DNA of 64,000 bases from Saxidomus purpurata. Lineage: Eukaryota; Mollusca; Bivalvia; Venerida; Veneridae. Within the stretch, counting starts at the first letter, position 1, and every line of letters begins with the position of its first letter. The position numbers and the translations under genes were made by a program. Below, one piece after another: positions 1 through 11,720 of this stretch. Below the pieces are notes generated by a model that worked only from the letters and a program-made list of their open reading frames with translations, had not been told where the DNA came from and searched no databases. The stretch spans positions 310,001 through 374,000 of the forward strand of contig JAFMSR010000036.1 of NCBI GenBank assembly GCA_022818135.1, in the 5' to 3' direction.

Positions 1-551
1 ACTAAGAAGACACTACATACTCCAAGCAAGAAGACCAAACATAAAAAGATGTACTGCATCCTTCAGGGTGATAGAAGAAATCCTGTGCTTCATGTACAAA
101 ATGATCAGTTATGAAATCACTTCTTATAGAGTATCACACACTGAAGTGTACTTTAGCGAAAGATCCTGGGGATTCCATGAAAACTTTGGAGACCAGTAAA
201 TGATAAAATTTACAGAGAAACATGATGCTGGGACTGAGATCATTCTATGAAATATTTGAAGATGCATATTGTAAAATTATAAAGAAAACTTTCAAAAGTA
301 ATCGTTTGACTATAATGTTCCACTAATTATCATGTTTTACTTTAAACTTAAGTTAAGATGATTAATATGCTTTCCCATTTGTTGAAAAGTTTTTAAAAGA
401 AGCAGTAACTCAAAAACAGCGAGAAATTACTGTATCAAAAAATTTGCAGGCTGAAATCTGAGCAGATTGAAAGCACTTATGAGGTCAGCTAAACTTGGCT
501 GGGAATGACAGCTAAACTTGGCTGGGAATGACAAAGTTTTATATTCGTCTA
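1..551. other. Unannotated flank
   Basis: I recognise no gene here. The stretch is AT-rich with short, broken reading frames. Near its end a 23-bp unit (gctaaacttggctgggaatg core) is directly duplicated at 487-509 and 510-532, just before the 91-bp tandem array. Confidence 0.5.
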
Positions 552-1090
552 TAGTGACAGTGTGTAGGTCTCAAGATAATAAACTAATTGAAACTGAAGC
601 CATCACAGAAAGTGACCATTTATCTCTATAACACCACCAGAATAGTGACAGTGGGTAGGTCTCAAGATAATAAACTAATTAAAACTGAAGCCATCACAGA
701 AAGTGACCATTTATCTCTATAACACCACCAGAATAGTGACAGTGGGTAGGTCTCAAGATAATAAACTAATTAAAACTGAAGCCATCACAGAAAGTGACCA
801 TTTATCTCTATAACACCACCAGAATAGTGACAGTGGGTAGGTCTCAAGATAATAAACTAATTAAAACTGAAGCCATCACAGAAAGTGACCATTTATCTCT
901 ATAACACCACCAGAATAGTGACAGTGGGTAGGTCTCAAGATAATAAACTAATTGAAACTGGAGCCCTCACAGAAAGTGACCATTTATCTCTATAACACCA
1001 CCAGAATAGTGACAGTGGGTAGGTCTCAAGATAATAAACTAATTGAAACTGGAGCCCTCACAGAAAGTGACCATTTATCTCTACAACACG
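552..1090. repeat. 91-bp tandem repeat, about 5.9 copies
   Basis: The word tagtgacagtg recurs at 552, 643, 734, 825, 916 and 1007, an exact 91-bp period. The middle copies are almost identical; the first and last have drifted. The predicted 91-residue frame at 952-1227 merely runs through the last copies and is not a gene. Confidence 0.95.
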
Positions 1091-1556
1091 AAATGCTCAC
1101 GTATGCAGTGAGCGTTGCACGTGTGCTAAAGGATCCTTTTAAACTGCCATTAATTCCTCGCAAGGGAATTTGCCGGGTAGCCTTGCTGATGTGGACAATT
1201 TTGATCACTCTACAAACAGAAAAGTAGATTAATAATAGCTTAGCAATAGTTGTAGATATAGTATAGTAGTTTGTAGTAGTATTATAGTGTAGTTAGTTTT
1301 TAGTAACGTATATTTAAGTTTAGAACGGTATAATTTAAGGTATTTTAACATTTAGATACAGTGTCATAGTAGATTTTTAAACATTTTTTTGCCTAGACAG
1401 GTTGTTGGGATATCTGAATACCGCTTCTCTGTGTGGTTGTCATTCATCTCATACAGTGCTACTTGATGTCACACTGCCATGGATACAGCAGCTAAAGGTA
1501 CTTAAACTTTTTAAGTACTGCCGATTACATCGTGCGAATAGCACTTGAAACAAACA
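1091..1556. other. Unannotated, AT-rich
   Basis: No gene or recognised repeat is seen. It contains runs of TTTAGTA-like low-complexity sequence and ends where homology with the region after 26512 begins. Confidence 0.4.
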
Positions 1557-2340
1557 AAATACAAATCTTTCAGTCTGTTGTTCCAAAAATGTCACATCTT
1601 AGTGCATCTATTTTTCATGTTACAGGTTAATCAATGCAATTTAATGTCATTTATCAAACTATTTCAAAATAATCTATTATCATACCTTGTATGTGTCCCT
1701 ATACATTCCAATATCCAGCAACTTCTGTTCAGTATAGACACTGGAAATTGTTCTGTGCTGCCTGCAAACTGCTTTCTTTTATGTGTGTATCAATTTTACT
1801 AGATGATATTGTCCTGTGCTGCCTGCAAACTGCTTTCTTTTATGTGTATCAGTTTTACTAGATGAACACACAGAGAAATCACCCACATCCTCTGGTAGTT
1901 TTTGACAAACCAAGAGCTTGGTAGAGGGTCGACCAAACAATCATTAGTTAGTCATATAGAGACAATTAGCCTCCTCATGTCATCAAGGAAATTTTTATTC
2001 GATGTTTTAGTTACTAGATACTTACATTTGTGGGTCCTATACAGCTTATCTACAGAAGTCGATGCTTCCATTTTCATCAGAGCGTTTGTGTGTGAATTCA
2101 TAGGGCATGACTGCATACGGTATATATATACAGGGCCTACATACATATTACTGGCTGACACCAGCATCATTGACTATAAAGGAAGCCTCCATAGAATCTC
2201 TGTTAAGATGCGAGGTACCTTACAGAACTTGCGAAAAAGCACAACACTTCTCCGGTAATATCAAAAGCTTTCAAGGGATGGGTTGTTTTAACTTCCTAGG
2301 GTTAGTGAGATTTTTAAGAAACAACTTTGAATAGACTAAC
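1557..2340 (-). repeat. Paralogous 3' flank of cassette A (matches 26512-27180)
   Basis: This stretch, just past the 3' end of the cassette A NACHT exon, aligns over its length with 26512-27180 past cassette B, both starting near 'ctttcagtctgttgttcc'. It marks the downstream limit of the duplicated unit. On the minus strand both copies hold a related frame (A 2170-1952, 72 residues; B 27034-26618, 138 residues). Copy A stops where B reads on. No family is recognised, and shared descent from non-coding DNA explains it equally well. A short internal duplication (tgctgcctgcaaactgcttt, near 1757 and 1817) is present only in A. Confidence 0.75.
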
Positions 2341-2670
2341 GAACCAAAGATAAGGTAGACCATCATTAGACTACATATATTTGTACCCTGATCATAGTCT
2401 CCACTTGAAGCAATGGCGTGAATATTAAAGAGGTTTTTCTTGTCATCTTCCAGTCTGAGGCAACATTGGGTTTTTATAGTGATGTAGAGAATAAAGTCAA
2501 CACAGTGATATTAATAGATACTTTCGTAAATATATAAAGATAAAGCTGATGGACAATTCGAAGGATGTAAACACAAAAGTGGTACCCTAATTGTTGCTTG
2601 GTTACTGTTTGTAGACAAGCGGCACAAAAATGGACATTCAGCAAGAAAGTTGCACATTTACTCTGTTTCT

Positions 2671-2676
2671 TTTATT
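2671..2676 (-). terminator. Candidate poly(A) signal, cassette A
   Basis: TTTATT on the plus strand reads AATAAA on the minus strand, about 380 nt past the stop codon of the cassette A NACHT exon. The same context (TTTATTGATA) is at 27681-27686 past cassette B, so the signal predates the duplication. Each cassette therefore appears to carry its own polyadenylation site. Confidence 0.55.
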
Positions 2677-2751
2677 GATAAAATGAAAATGCCACTCTTG
2701 AAACAACTACAGTCTTTGTACATAAAGTCAAATATCATTATCACAGTCAGA

Positions 2752-3165
2752 GCTTCTGTTTGAACTGCAAAACAATTATGTCTACAGCATGAAAATATTT
2801 CCATCTTTGGTCAGTTTTCAAACAAAACAGAAAATATGAACCTATTATCAGTGTGAACCACAAACATCGCCTGATCCTGCCTTACATATTATCTAGCAGC
2901 ATCTTTCTGTCCTTGTCCCATATAAAGCTCCCATGTGCCTACCTCTACAGCTTCTGTTTGAACTTGCAAAACAATTATGTTTTCACATGAAAACATTTCC
3001 ATAATTGGTCAGTTTTCAAACATTGGTCTTCTTAGATGAAAATATGAAGACAATCAATCATCAGTTACAACCTCAAAGATTGCCCGATTCTGCCTACCAT
3101 ATTGTAGAGCAGCATCTTTCTGTCCTTGTCCTATAGAAAGCTCCCATAGGTCTACCTCTACAGAA
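2752..3165 (-). repeat. Tandem duplication of the C-terminal codons and 3' UTR start
   Basis: Sequence at about 2752-2949 repeats about 2950-3165 with a spacing near 200 bp. The repeated part includes the last 25 or so codons of the NACHT exon (plus-strand word agcagcatctttctgtcctt at both places) and the start of the 3' UTR. The outer copy lies beyond the stop codon and is decayed. Cassette B has only one copy. Confidence 0.8.
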
Positions 3166-6100
3166 TGCTGTAGCTGAAGCAGACTATCAACGAATGAACG
3201 CCATGTCTCAAAACTCATGATGACAAAACCTAGTGTGATATTCTTGAGATTCTTCATCCCGGCTGTGACAGTGAGGGCATTCTCATCAATATTTATCTCT
3301 TTTAGTTCAAGTGTATGTAGGTGCTGTAAGGTTTGTACAACAGAATTCATTTCTGATGTGTATTGTCTATTAATATCACTTATACTTAGATGTTCCAGTT
3401 TGCTATTGTAACAAGACTGCAGTAGGTGGTGTACATCAGACCGTGATACTTTTAAAGTTCTAAGATTTTTTGTATTAATACTAGATATAGAAAAGTTACT
3501 AAGATCAACACTCTGAAGCTGATCATGTTTTGACAGGTTAATGGTATGAACTTCACAGTTGTCACGGTCACAGACGATGTCTCTCAGTGTAAGTTGTTTT
3601 AATGACACAACTTGTGATAATGATGATGATAAATGCTCACACATCACATGTGGTATATTGTTGACATATACCCCGATAATGGAAACTCTCTCTAGATTTT
3701 TAGTATTTACCACAGAGCCTAACAAACATGAACAATCCTCTATCTCAATACTTTGAAGCTGATCATGTTTAGGCAGGTCAATGGGATGACCTTCACAGTT
3801 GTCACGGTCACAGACAATGTCTTCCAGTGTAAGTTGTTTTAATGACACAGCTTGTGATAATGATGATGATAAATGCTCACACATCACATGTGGTATATTG
3901 TTGACACATACCCCTATAATGGAAACTCTCTCTAGATTTTTAGTATTTACCACAGAGCCTAACAAACATGAACAATCCTCTATCTCAATACTTTGAAGCT
4001 GATCATGTTTTGACAGGTTAATGGTATGACCTTCACAGTTGTCACGGTCACAGACAATGTCTTTCAGTGTAAGTTGTTTTAATGATACAGCTTGTGATAA
4101 TGATGATGATAAATGCTCACAAATCACATGTGGTGTTCTGCCGCCATAACTCTTTGAGATGGAAACATTTTCAAGACTTTTAGTATTTACCAAAGAGCTT
4201 AACATAACTGAACAATTTTTCAAATAAATACTCTGTAGCTGACTGTGTCCAGACAGGTCAATGGTATGACCTTTACACTTGTATTTGTCACAGAAGATAC
4301 TTTCCAGATTAAGGGTTTTCATAAGCTCCGTTTCTTTTAATGATAATGATAATTGTTCACTTGCCTCACAAGACATGATATCTTCTATTCTTATGAACTG
4401 TAACTGATGAAGCTCACTGATCCATTTTATTGTTTCTGTAACCCTTCTCCAACTATATAAATCTATAGACAACACACTGCTGGAGACAATATTTTGACAA
4501 AATGACTCCAAACATGACTCCCTTAAGAAATCAGAATACAATTCATCAGGTATCATAACATCACAAAGACTGACTGCAGGTGGATTAACCGTTCCACACT
4601 CTTCAAAACAATCAAAGATCAGTCTCTGAATTTGAGCAGCTACATTTTGTGAATACAGGTCATACATGTCAAACCAGTCATACGAGTCATCCATGTCATC
4701 CAAGTCATCCATGTCATAGTTACTCAACTGAGAAAGCTCGTTTCTGTATTTAATCATACTCTCATCACTCATCATATTCTCTGATATAAGGCTTGATATT
4801 TCTTCTAAAAGAAAGGGAGACAATTCACAAACCATTTTTAGTAGGTTTGATAATTGCAGTATGTCTTCTGCTGATTTATATTTCATAAACAGCTCCTTCA
4901 ACACCATTCTGTTTTCTAGTATGGGCTTCTGCTCATGTGTCAGATGCTGTTCACTGTAATGACTTGATATATAAACAGCCGCAAAGAATTCCAGGTATGA
5001 TGTGTGAATGAATGATAACTGTGTGTTTTCAATTGTTGGATCAAAGCAGTTATATTCTACTAAAATACCATATGTTACAAGTTTCCCTATTTCATCTTTA
5101 GACAGTCCACAATGGTAAAGATCTGAGCGGCCAAATGTACTTATCATGTCTTCGGTAAGGATTTTGAATGCTAGTTCCCCAAATAGAAAAAGTATTCTTT
5201 TGTTTTCTTCACAGCGTGGGAATCTCCTTAGAAGTTTGGGCAGCTGGATTTGTTTAATTTCTCTTTCAGTGTTTACTGATGATTGTGTTGTATCTTCCTC
5301 TCCTTTCTTCTCAGACCTGCCAAACATGATATTTACAATGTTACTATAAATGTCACCTATAGACTTTCCAGTGTCTACTCCTGTACAAAACATCCAGATC
5401 AGCTGTTGCAGTATCAAAGGTGTTTTTTCAAGATGCTCGAGTTTTGCTTGTATAATTTTTGTCTTGAACTCATCTGTCAGTTTAATTTTATTAAGTTTCC
5501 TCATGTATTTCTTAATAAAATCATCTAAGAAGACCTTACATACTCCTTGTAATTTGATTTTCTGATCATACTCTGTTAACTTCATGTTCAGAATACCTCT
5601 GGCAGATGGTCTAGAAAGTGTGACAAATGTTGCATTTTTTATTCCATCTGCTACTGGGATACCATAACTGACATGTTGTGGGGAAGGTGCATGCTTTGGT
5701 GGAGACCACTCATCAAGCCCATCAGCTATAATCAAACAACGTTCTGATTCTTGATTGAAGATTTTATCCACAAGTCCATCAGTCATAACGTCTTTATAAA
5801 GGACTTTGATCATTTCCTTGATATCGGAAATTCCAGACACCCTCTGTAATGGTATGGTAAATAAAAAATCAAACTTGCTCATCTCTCTTATAGCGTTGGC
5901 TTGTATTTTGTCACGTCCTGCAGATTTACTTTCATTATGCATATCACTTGTACTAAATGCTGCATGCTCACTGGACAGATAATTCAGCCAACTTTCATCA
6001 TCACTTTCACTGTCAGAACCATCTAGACTGTCTTCCGTACTTTCTGCATTTTCACTGGACCAATTTTCTTCTTGACTTTCACTGTCAGAATCGTCTAGGC

Positions 6101-6568
6101 TGACTTCCGTACTTTCTGCATTTTCACTGGACCAATTTTCTTCATTACTTTCTGCATTTTCGTTGTCACCTATTACTGCTCTGCACCAATTATATATCAT
6201 CATTTTGTTCAATGTGCTTTTTCCAGTTCCTATGTCACCAATTATGTATATTTTCTTATGCCTAGCGTCGTCAGTCTGAAATATATCTTCATATCGACTT
6301 ATAGTTTTTAATTCTGATTCAACATTTTGTTCACCAGGGGATGGCTTCCTGTTACCAGCAGAACTACGATTTCTTGCCAAACCTTCTGCTGTTTCTTGGC
6401 CTGACAAAGAGCTTGTGGATGCTGTTCCATTGGTTTTCTTTTCTACTACCATATTTGGAGTTACGTAAATTTCGTTAACATCAATATCATTGTCCTGAGT
6501 TTTTAGCGGGGAAATCCATGTCTTGAAGTAACCTTTCCCATAACGTTCCACAAGACTACCCTGCAGTT
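3054..6568 (-). CDS. NLR-like gene, cassette A terminal exon 5: NACHT and leucine-rich-like repeats
   Basis: This is the last coding exon of the distal isoform and supplies residues 389-1559 of a 1559-residue product. The acceptor (ttacag) lies before 6568, and the first two bases complete a codon begun in exon 4 (phase 1), so the GTG seen at 6551 is not a start. Walker A (GDIGTGKST, about 499-507), Walker B (CLIIADGLDEW, about 666-676), the LSRPSA motif and a FIHTSYLEFFAA motif place it in the NACHT NTPase family, which oligomerises on ligand sensing. An acidic Ser/Glu-rich insert of about 65 residues, itself repeated, follows Walker A and is missing from cassette B. The C-terminal third (about 1130-1530) is leucine-rich-like, including 80-residue modules encoded by exact 240-bp DNA repeats. 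The frame is intact. A role as an innate immune receptor is inferred from family and architecture only. Confidence 0.88.
3512..4231 (-). repeat. 240-bp coding repeats (leucine-rich-like modules)
   Basis: The plus-strand word gaagctgatcatgttt and its surroundings recur at 3511, 3751 and 3991, with a diverged form at 4231: an exact 240-bp period, or 80 codons. The 3512-3751 and 3752-3991 units are nearly identical and keep frame. Each module has a DRDNCEGH-type Cys pair and an HLSSSLSQ-x-VSLKQLTL stretch. Cassette B has only the outermost modules, so A gained two. Confidence 0.93.
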
Positions 6569-6975
6569 CTGTAAGGGAAAAGTATCAAGTAATTCATCAA
6601 TGGTCAAACTTCTCTTCATTAATCTTAACCCAACAATAATACACACTATCTAGATTCTATCTATCTTTCCTTATATACATGTATTAACAAGCTTTTTCTT
6701 GGATTTGAACTGGTGACAAAATCATCAAGACAAACACCCTGACCAAACTTTCATGACAATTAGGGGCTGGTATTAAATGTTGCTTCCAGAGTGTTAACAA
6801 TGTTTTAAATTGATTTGACCGTTAATAAGTGTGCCTTCTAGTGATATGCCGAGGCTTTTTATATTTGACCTGGTGACCTAGTTTTTAACCAGAGGTGACA
6901 CAGATTTTGTCCAGTAGAGATAAAAGTGTTACCAGTAGCAACAAAACAACAGAATCAACAGTTCATTACTATTAC
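6569..6975 (-). other. Intron 4 of cassette A (407 bp)
   Basis: The intron is bounded by gtaata after 6976 and ttacag before 6568. It contains a short remnant of the dispersed 'gtgacctagtttttgacc' repeat. The equivalent intron of cassette B is 2739 bp because repeats accumulated there. Confidence 0.8.
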
Positions 6976-7066
6976 CTTGTTTCTGTTTAACATACTCTAG
7001 TTGTTTTTTGTGTGCACTTCGTATGGTGTCCAATTCTTCTACACTACTCTCAATTTGTGTAAGACG
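6976..7066 (-). CDS. NLR-like gene, cassette A exon 4 (91 nt)
   Basis: A short exon bounded by ttttag|CGT and CAAG|gtaata. It encodes 30 residues of charged heptad-like sequence (RLTQIESSVEELDTIRSAHK...) plus one base of the next codon, extending the coiled coil of exon 3. It enters at phase 0 and leaves at phase 1, matching exons 3 and 5. The equivalent exon of cassette B is 33774-33864, same length and phase. It is too short to show as an open frame and was found by comparing the two cassettes. Confidence 0.85.
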
Positions 7067-8065
7067 CTAAAATGAGAATATTAGAACATTGTTACACAGG
7101 TACATAGTTTGTGAATAAAAAATTATTGTATCAAGATTATTTGTATTGTTCAGAGCCTGTTACTGTTCCTAAAAGTTCAACTGTAGTAATTTTTTTTTCA
7201 AAACACTTTCACTTGTAAGTCAGTTTTTGACACATCAACTGTTCTTGAACAATCTTGTTTTATAAGAATAAGTAGGGGAAATAGCCCTAGCCTTTTGGGA
7301 GGGGAATTTTTTTTTTGATTTTTTCGTGTTTTTTTTATATATTAAACTGACTTTCACAAAGGGTTAAAAGTTAACAGTAGCACAGAAACCTTTCATTTTT
7401 TGATAAAAATAAAAAGCAAAAGAAAAGTGCAAACTTATGGAAAACTGATTTTGTCACTCAGTTTTCAAATCATGTCAAAACAAGCTTGAACATGTTCCTG
7501 TTTTTCCTTTTAATTAGCTCACCTGAGCATGAAGTGAGTTACTGTGATAGCATGGTGTCTGTCTGTCGTCTGACAATGGCCCTATATTACTCAACTGTCA
7601 TCTTAGGTCAACAGTATCAGAAGGGGTATTTTTTTAAACTGATTTGAACAATATTCATAGAAATCAACTACATAATGCTACATTCCACATATCTAAGCTC
7701 CAGGACTTGAGACTATTTTTAGGGTGGAAAATGGGTGGCATATGGTGGAAAAAAGGAACTCTAACTTTTACTGAGTGGCATCTTGGTGGAAAAAAACTAA
7801 ACAAGAGGGCCAAGATGGCTCTTCATCGCTCACCTGCAACTTATGACAATAATGTGACCAAACTTCAACTCTAAACTATATATCATTAACACAAACATTC
7901 TGTTTGACCTTGACAAGGCACACCATTTGACCAATTTACATGATGATTGGGTTGTAAATGTCACCTGTATGGCATACACAAGGTTTTTAACCAGGTGACC
8001 TAGTTTTTGACCTTCGATTAAATTTCATCAAGGCAATCATACTGACAAAGTTTCAAGAATATAAA
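7067..8065. other. Start of intron 3A: AT-rich and repeat fragments
   Basis: No coding signal. 7180-7480 is AT-rich with poly-T runs. From about 7515 (agctcacctgagcatgaagt) to 8065 there are pieces of the dispersed 'agctcacctgag' family, including 'acaagagggccaagatggct' at about 7800. Confidence 0.6.
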
Positions 8066-9440
8066 ACAACAAGAGGGCCATGATGGCCCTTTATCGCTCA
8101 CCCAAGTACAACTGCTTTTAACAAAGTTGCTAGAAATCATCGAAACAACCTTTCTGACAAATTTCCAGGATATTTGGGCTGAAAATGTTACCTCTAGAGT
8201 GTTAACAAGGTTTTTCCATATTTGGGCTCTGTGACCTAGTTTTTGACCCAAGATGACCCATATTCGAACTTGAGCTAGAAATCATAGAAACAACCTTTCT
8301 GACAAATTTCCAGGATATTTGGGCTGAAAATGTTACCTCTAGAGTATTTACAAGGCTTTTCCATATTTGGGCTCTGTGACCTAGTTTTTGACCCCAGATG
8401 ACCCATATTGAAACTTGAGCTAGAAATCATCTAAACAACCTTTCTGACATATTTCCAGGATATTTGGGCTGAAAATGTAACCTCTACACTGTTAACAAGG
8501 TTTTTCAACATTTGGGCTCTGTGACCTAGTTTTTGATTCCAGATGACCCATATTCGAACTTGAGCTAGAAATCATCGAAACAACCTTTCTGACAAATTTC
8601 CAGGATATTTGGGCTGAAAATGTTACCTCTAGAGTGTTAACAAGGTTTTTCCATATTTGGGCTGTGTGACCTAGTTTCTGACCCCAAATGACCCATATTC
8701 GAACTTGAGCTAGAAATCATCGAAACAACCTTTCTGACAAATTTCGAGGATATCTGGGCTGAAAATGTAAAATCTAGAGTGTTAACAACGTTTTTCCATA
8801 TTTGGGCTCTGTGACCTAGTTTTTGACCCCAGATGACCCATATTCGAAGGTGGGCTAGAAATCATCGAAAGAACCTTTCTGACATATTTCCAGGATATTT
8901 TGGCTGAAAATGTTACCTCTAGAGTGTTAACAAAGTTTTTCCATATTCAGGCTGTGTGACCTAGTTTTTGACCCCAGATGACCCATATTCGAACTTGAGC
9001 TAGAAATCATCTCAACCTTTCTGACATATTTCCAGGATATTTGAGCTGAAAATGTTACCTCTAGAGTGTTAACAAGGTTTTTCCATATTCGGGTCATGTG
9101 ACCTAGTTTTTGACCCCAGGTGACCCATATTAAAACTTAAGCTAGAAATCAACCAAACAACCTTTCTGACAAATTGCCAGGATATTTGGACTGAAACAGT
9201 AGCCTCTAGAGCCTTAACAAGATTTTTCTATTTTTGGGTCATGTGACCTAGTTTTTCATCCGAGATGACCCATATTCGAACTCGTCCGAGTAATTACTGG
9301 GACAAACATCCTGACCAAGTTTCGTGACAATTGAGGCAAAAATGTGACCACTAGAGTGTTAACGAACTAATTGTGGATGGACGACGGACGACAGACGACG
9401 GACATTCATCGATCCTAATGTGAGCTAAAAAATGCAAGCT
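8066..9440. repeat. Dispersed bivalve-type repeat with eight ~145-bp internal units
   Basis: It opens with caagagggccatgatggccc and gctcaccc and closes near 9430 with gtgagctaaaa. Between them a ~145-bp unit (gctagaaatcat...gacctagtttttgacc...gacccatattcg) repeats about eight times, starting near 8129, 8274 and 8419. The matching intron of cassette B holds the same element with about five units (32553-33483), so the array changed length after the cassettes split. No protein is encoded. Confidence 0.9.
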
Positions 9441-9446
9441 CTATTG

Positions 9447-10568
9447 CAGGGCCGTCGTCGACTATTGAAAAGTGGTCCGGCTGAAGTCATGAGATGAGGA
9501 GGGAACGAGAGGGGATCTCCCCCAGAATTTTTTTAGTTTCTATATGCCTTAAATCGTTTTTATGGCATCCCGAGTGTAATTCTGGATTGTAATTTTATTA
9601 ATATTTTCGTAAAGATTTTATGGAAAACCATATATTTGGGCAATAGTTTAGCAGATTTATTTATTCTACATGATACCGTATACAATGCAAACACATAATC
9701 ATGCAGCATGACTAAGCATTACATTGTTCTGAGCTATCTTTTTAACAGATAAATAAACAAATTCCATGACAGGACGAACATTATTATAGACCCCAAACAA
9801 TTTTCCACAGTTTCAGTAATTCTACATTGTATAATAATTGACAAAACCAAGACATCGTATAAACTGCACACAACCAAACTGAATGGAAATACTGTTAGCT
9901 ATTACTCAGAGCTGCTGTGTTTCAGAATTACATTTTTCTGAGCTCATAGTCATTGTTATTAATTAACCGAACACCAATCTACGTTTTTCATGCACAGCAA
10001 TAAATTCATTTGCAATGACCGTCTATTTTGTGTTTATGAACATGTATAGTCATGAGACTGTTGGATCTAGCATGTGTCATAGTGTTTCATACGTATCTTT
10101 TTATTCTCCGCAACGCTGAATAATGCAACCACGGTCTATTAGTAAACCACGAAGACTGAAAATTCCTTTTCACTGGAAGTTTTTGACCAAAGGTACGCTG
10201 TGGAAAATTAAATGTCTCTAAGGTTGAGTTGGTACTGGGGGTATATCCATTCTGAAACAATAACATACACACAGAAGGTTTCAGATAAAGAATTATTAAA
10301 ATAAAAAAGTCGTTCTTTACATTAAACAGAATTAAAGATCAACCATTTGCCGTGCCTTTGATACCACGCCTGAGATAATCTTTAATAATTGGTAATTGGA
10401 TTAACTTGAGTCGCGCTACCGATGGTTGCATTAGTGTGTCAGTACGTCGGCACTTATCACTTCAGTAAAAAAGAAAATTGAGAGTATTGAGGGGAAAATG
10501 GTACGGCCGATAGTATGCTTGGCCAAAATAGTGGTCCGGCCATGGCCGTACCGTCCGCGACGGCCTTG
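9447..10568. mobile_element. Non-autonomous TIR element, 1.12 kb
   Basis: The left end CAGGGCCGTCGTCG and the right end CGACGGCCTTG are imperfect inverted repeats. TATTG flanks both sides (9442-9446 and 10569-10573), and removing the insert restores the dispersed-repeat sequence 'ctctattgcatacacatgg'. Gene-length frames are absent. Superfamily not assigned. Confidence 0.7.
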
Positions 10569-10719
10569 TATTGCATACACATGGTTTTTCTACAATTTTA
10601 CCTTGTGGCCTATTTTTTGATCCTAGACGACCTACATGCCAAATATCTAAACTCTAGGCCTTGTGGTTTCAGAGAAGAAGATTTTTAAAGTTTTTCCTAT
10701 ATAAGCCTATGCAAACTTA

Positions 10720-11720
10720 AGTGTTCTAACCATGTATTTAAAATTATTGTAAATAGTATAGGACCTTCTCATATGAAAGAACGTTTTATGTTTACAAGAG
10801 ATTTACATTCTCATTTTACCCGCTCTAACTTATATAATAATAACAATAATAATAATAATAATAAAGTCTTTATTTTGAGAGCCTGCATGTTTGGGTATTG
10901 TCCCAATCTTCCACGTGGGCCTCTTATAACAGTTTACATATTTACAACAAATACATTAGACATACTCAATTATACATTATATAATTTTGTTGTTCCAAAA
11001 TCTAATGGAAAAGAAAATATAACTTTTTATTACTCTGCAATTAATGATTGGAATTCACTGCCTGTGCAAATAAAACAGATGACTAAAATTGGACAGTTCA
11101 AGAAAGCGGTTAAATGCCATTTGTTAGATGTGGCTAATACTACATAGGTCACATGATTTATCTATTCATGATAGATTAGACAATACTTGTTTTAATTCTA
11201 ATGTACTTTACATCAAATGAAATATCATTGTTTGAAGAGCAGCATTGAAACATATTATAAAAGGTTTCACTTAAACTTTAACTTTACATTTAACTTAATT
11301 TTCCATTTTTATGTGAATTTCCAAAAACCAAAGTCTTATTTTTCTTTTTCTTTTTTTTTATCTATAAGGTATTTATCAGGACCCCATTGGAAATAAGGTT
11401 CAGGGCTTTATGGGCCATCCTAGGTTTAATACACAATTATTTTAGCTAACTGCTCTTTCGAGTTGCTTTATATCTTAGTTTACTAATGCTTTTATTATTT
11501 AGTTCATGAACAACTATAAACCATTTGATTGGTGCTTATGTAAGTCTAAGTGAATTGTGATAATTAATTGGGAAAAATGATCTGTGATATAAAACTTATT
11601 TGTTAATTCAAACACTGTGATATATGTAAATTTTAGTCAGTTTGATAATGTCGCTATTATATGTATTTAATTCATTTGTAATTATGTGTATCTTACCTGA
11701 ATAAAAATCAATCTACCCGC
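10720..11720 (+). pseudogene. 5'-truncated non-LTR retrotransposon (LINE), 3' end
   Basis: The frame around 10773-11147, once an inserted block is disregarded, reads as the end of a LINE reverse-transcriptase protein: an N-terminal stretch HFTRSNLYN and then FYYSAINDWNSLPVQIKQ, the 'aWNsLP...ik' motif typical of Jockey/CR1-like elements. The 3' part (to about 11720) is non-coding and ends in an A-rich tail (ctgaataaaaatca). The 5' end is missing, as expected for incomplete reverse transcription. The Asn run in the conceptual protein comes from the inserted microsatellite tail, not the LINE. Confidence 0.7.
10839..10976 (-). mobile_element. Nested short LINE tail insertion with 9-bp target duplication
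   Basis: Read on the minus strand this 138-bp block is a LINE 3' end: it terminates in aataaagactttattatt and an (ATT)n tail. TTATATAAT occurs on both sides (10830-10838 and 10977-10985), a 9-bp target-site duplication inside the older LINE frame. Removing it rejoins the surrounding LINE protein. Confidence 0.82.

Noticed and set aside
6549..6551. GTG at 6551 as the start of the cassette A NACHT protein
   Set aside because: It is an internal Val; the exon begins at 6568 after a good acceptor with the same phase as cassette B.
8098..9360. CRISPR-like regular repeats
   Set aside because: The units are ~145 bp, tandem, without unique spacers, in a eukaryotic dispersed repeat.
10773..11147. 124-residue protein with an Asn run
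   Set aside because: A composite of a LINE fragment and a nested LINE tail with microsatellite, shown by the 9-bp duplication.
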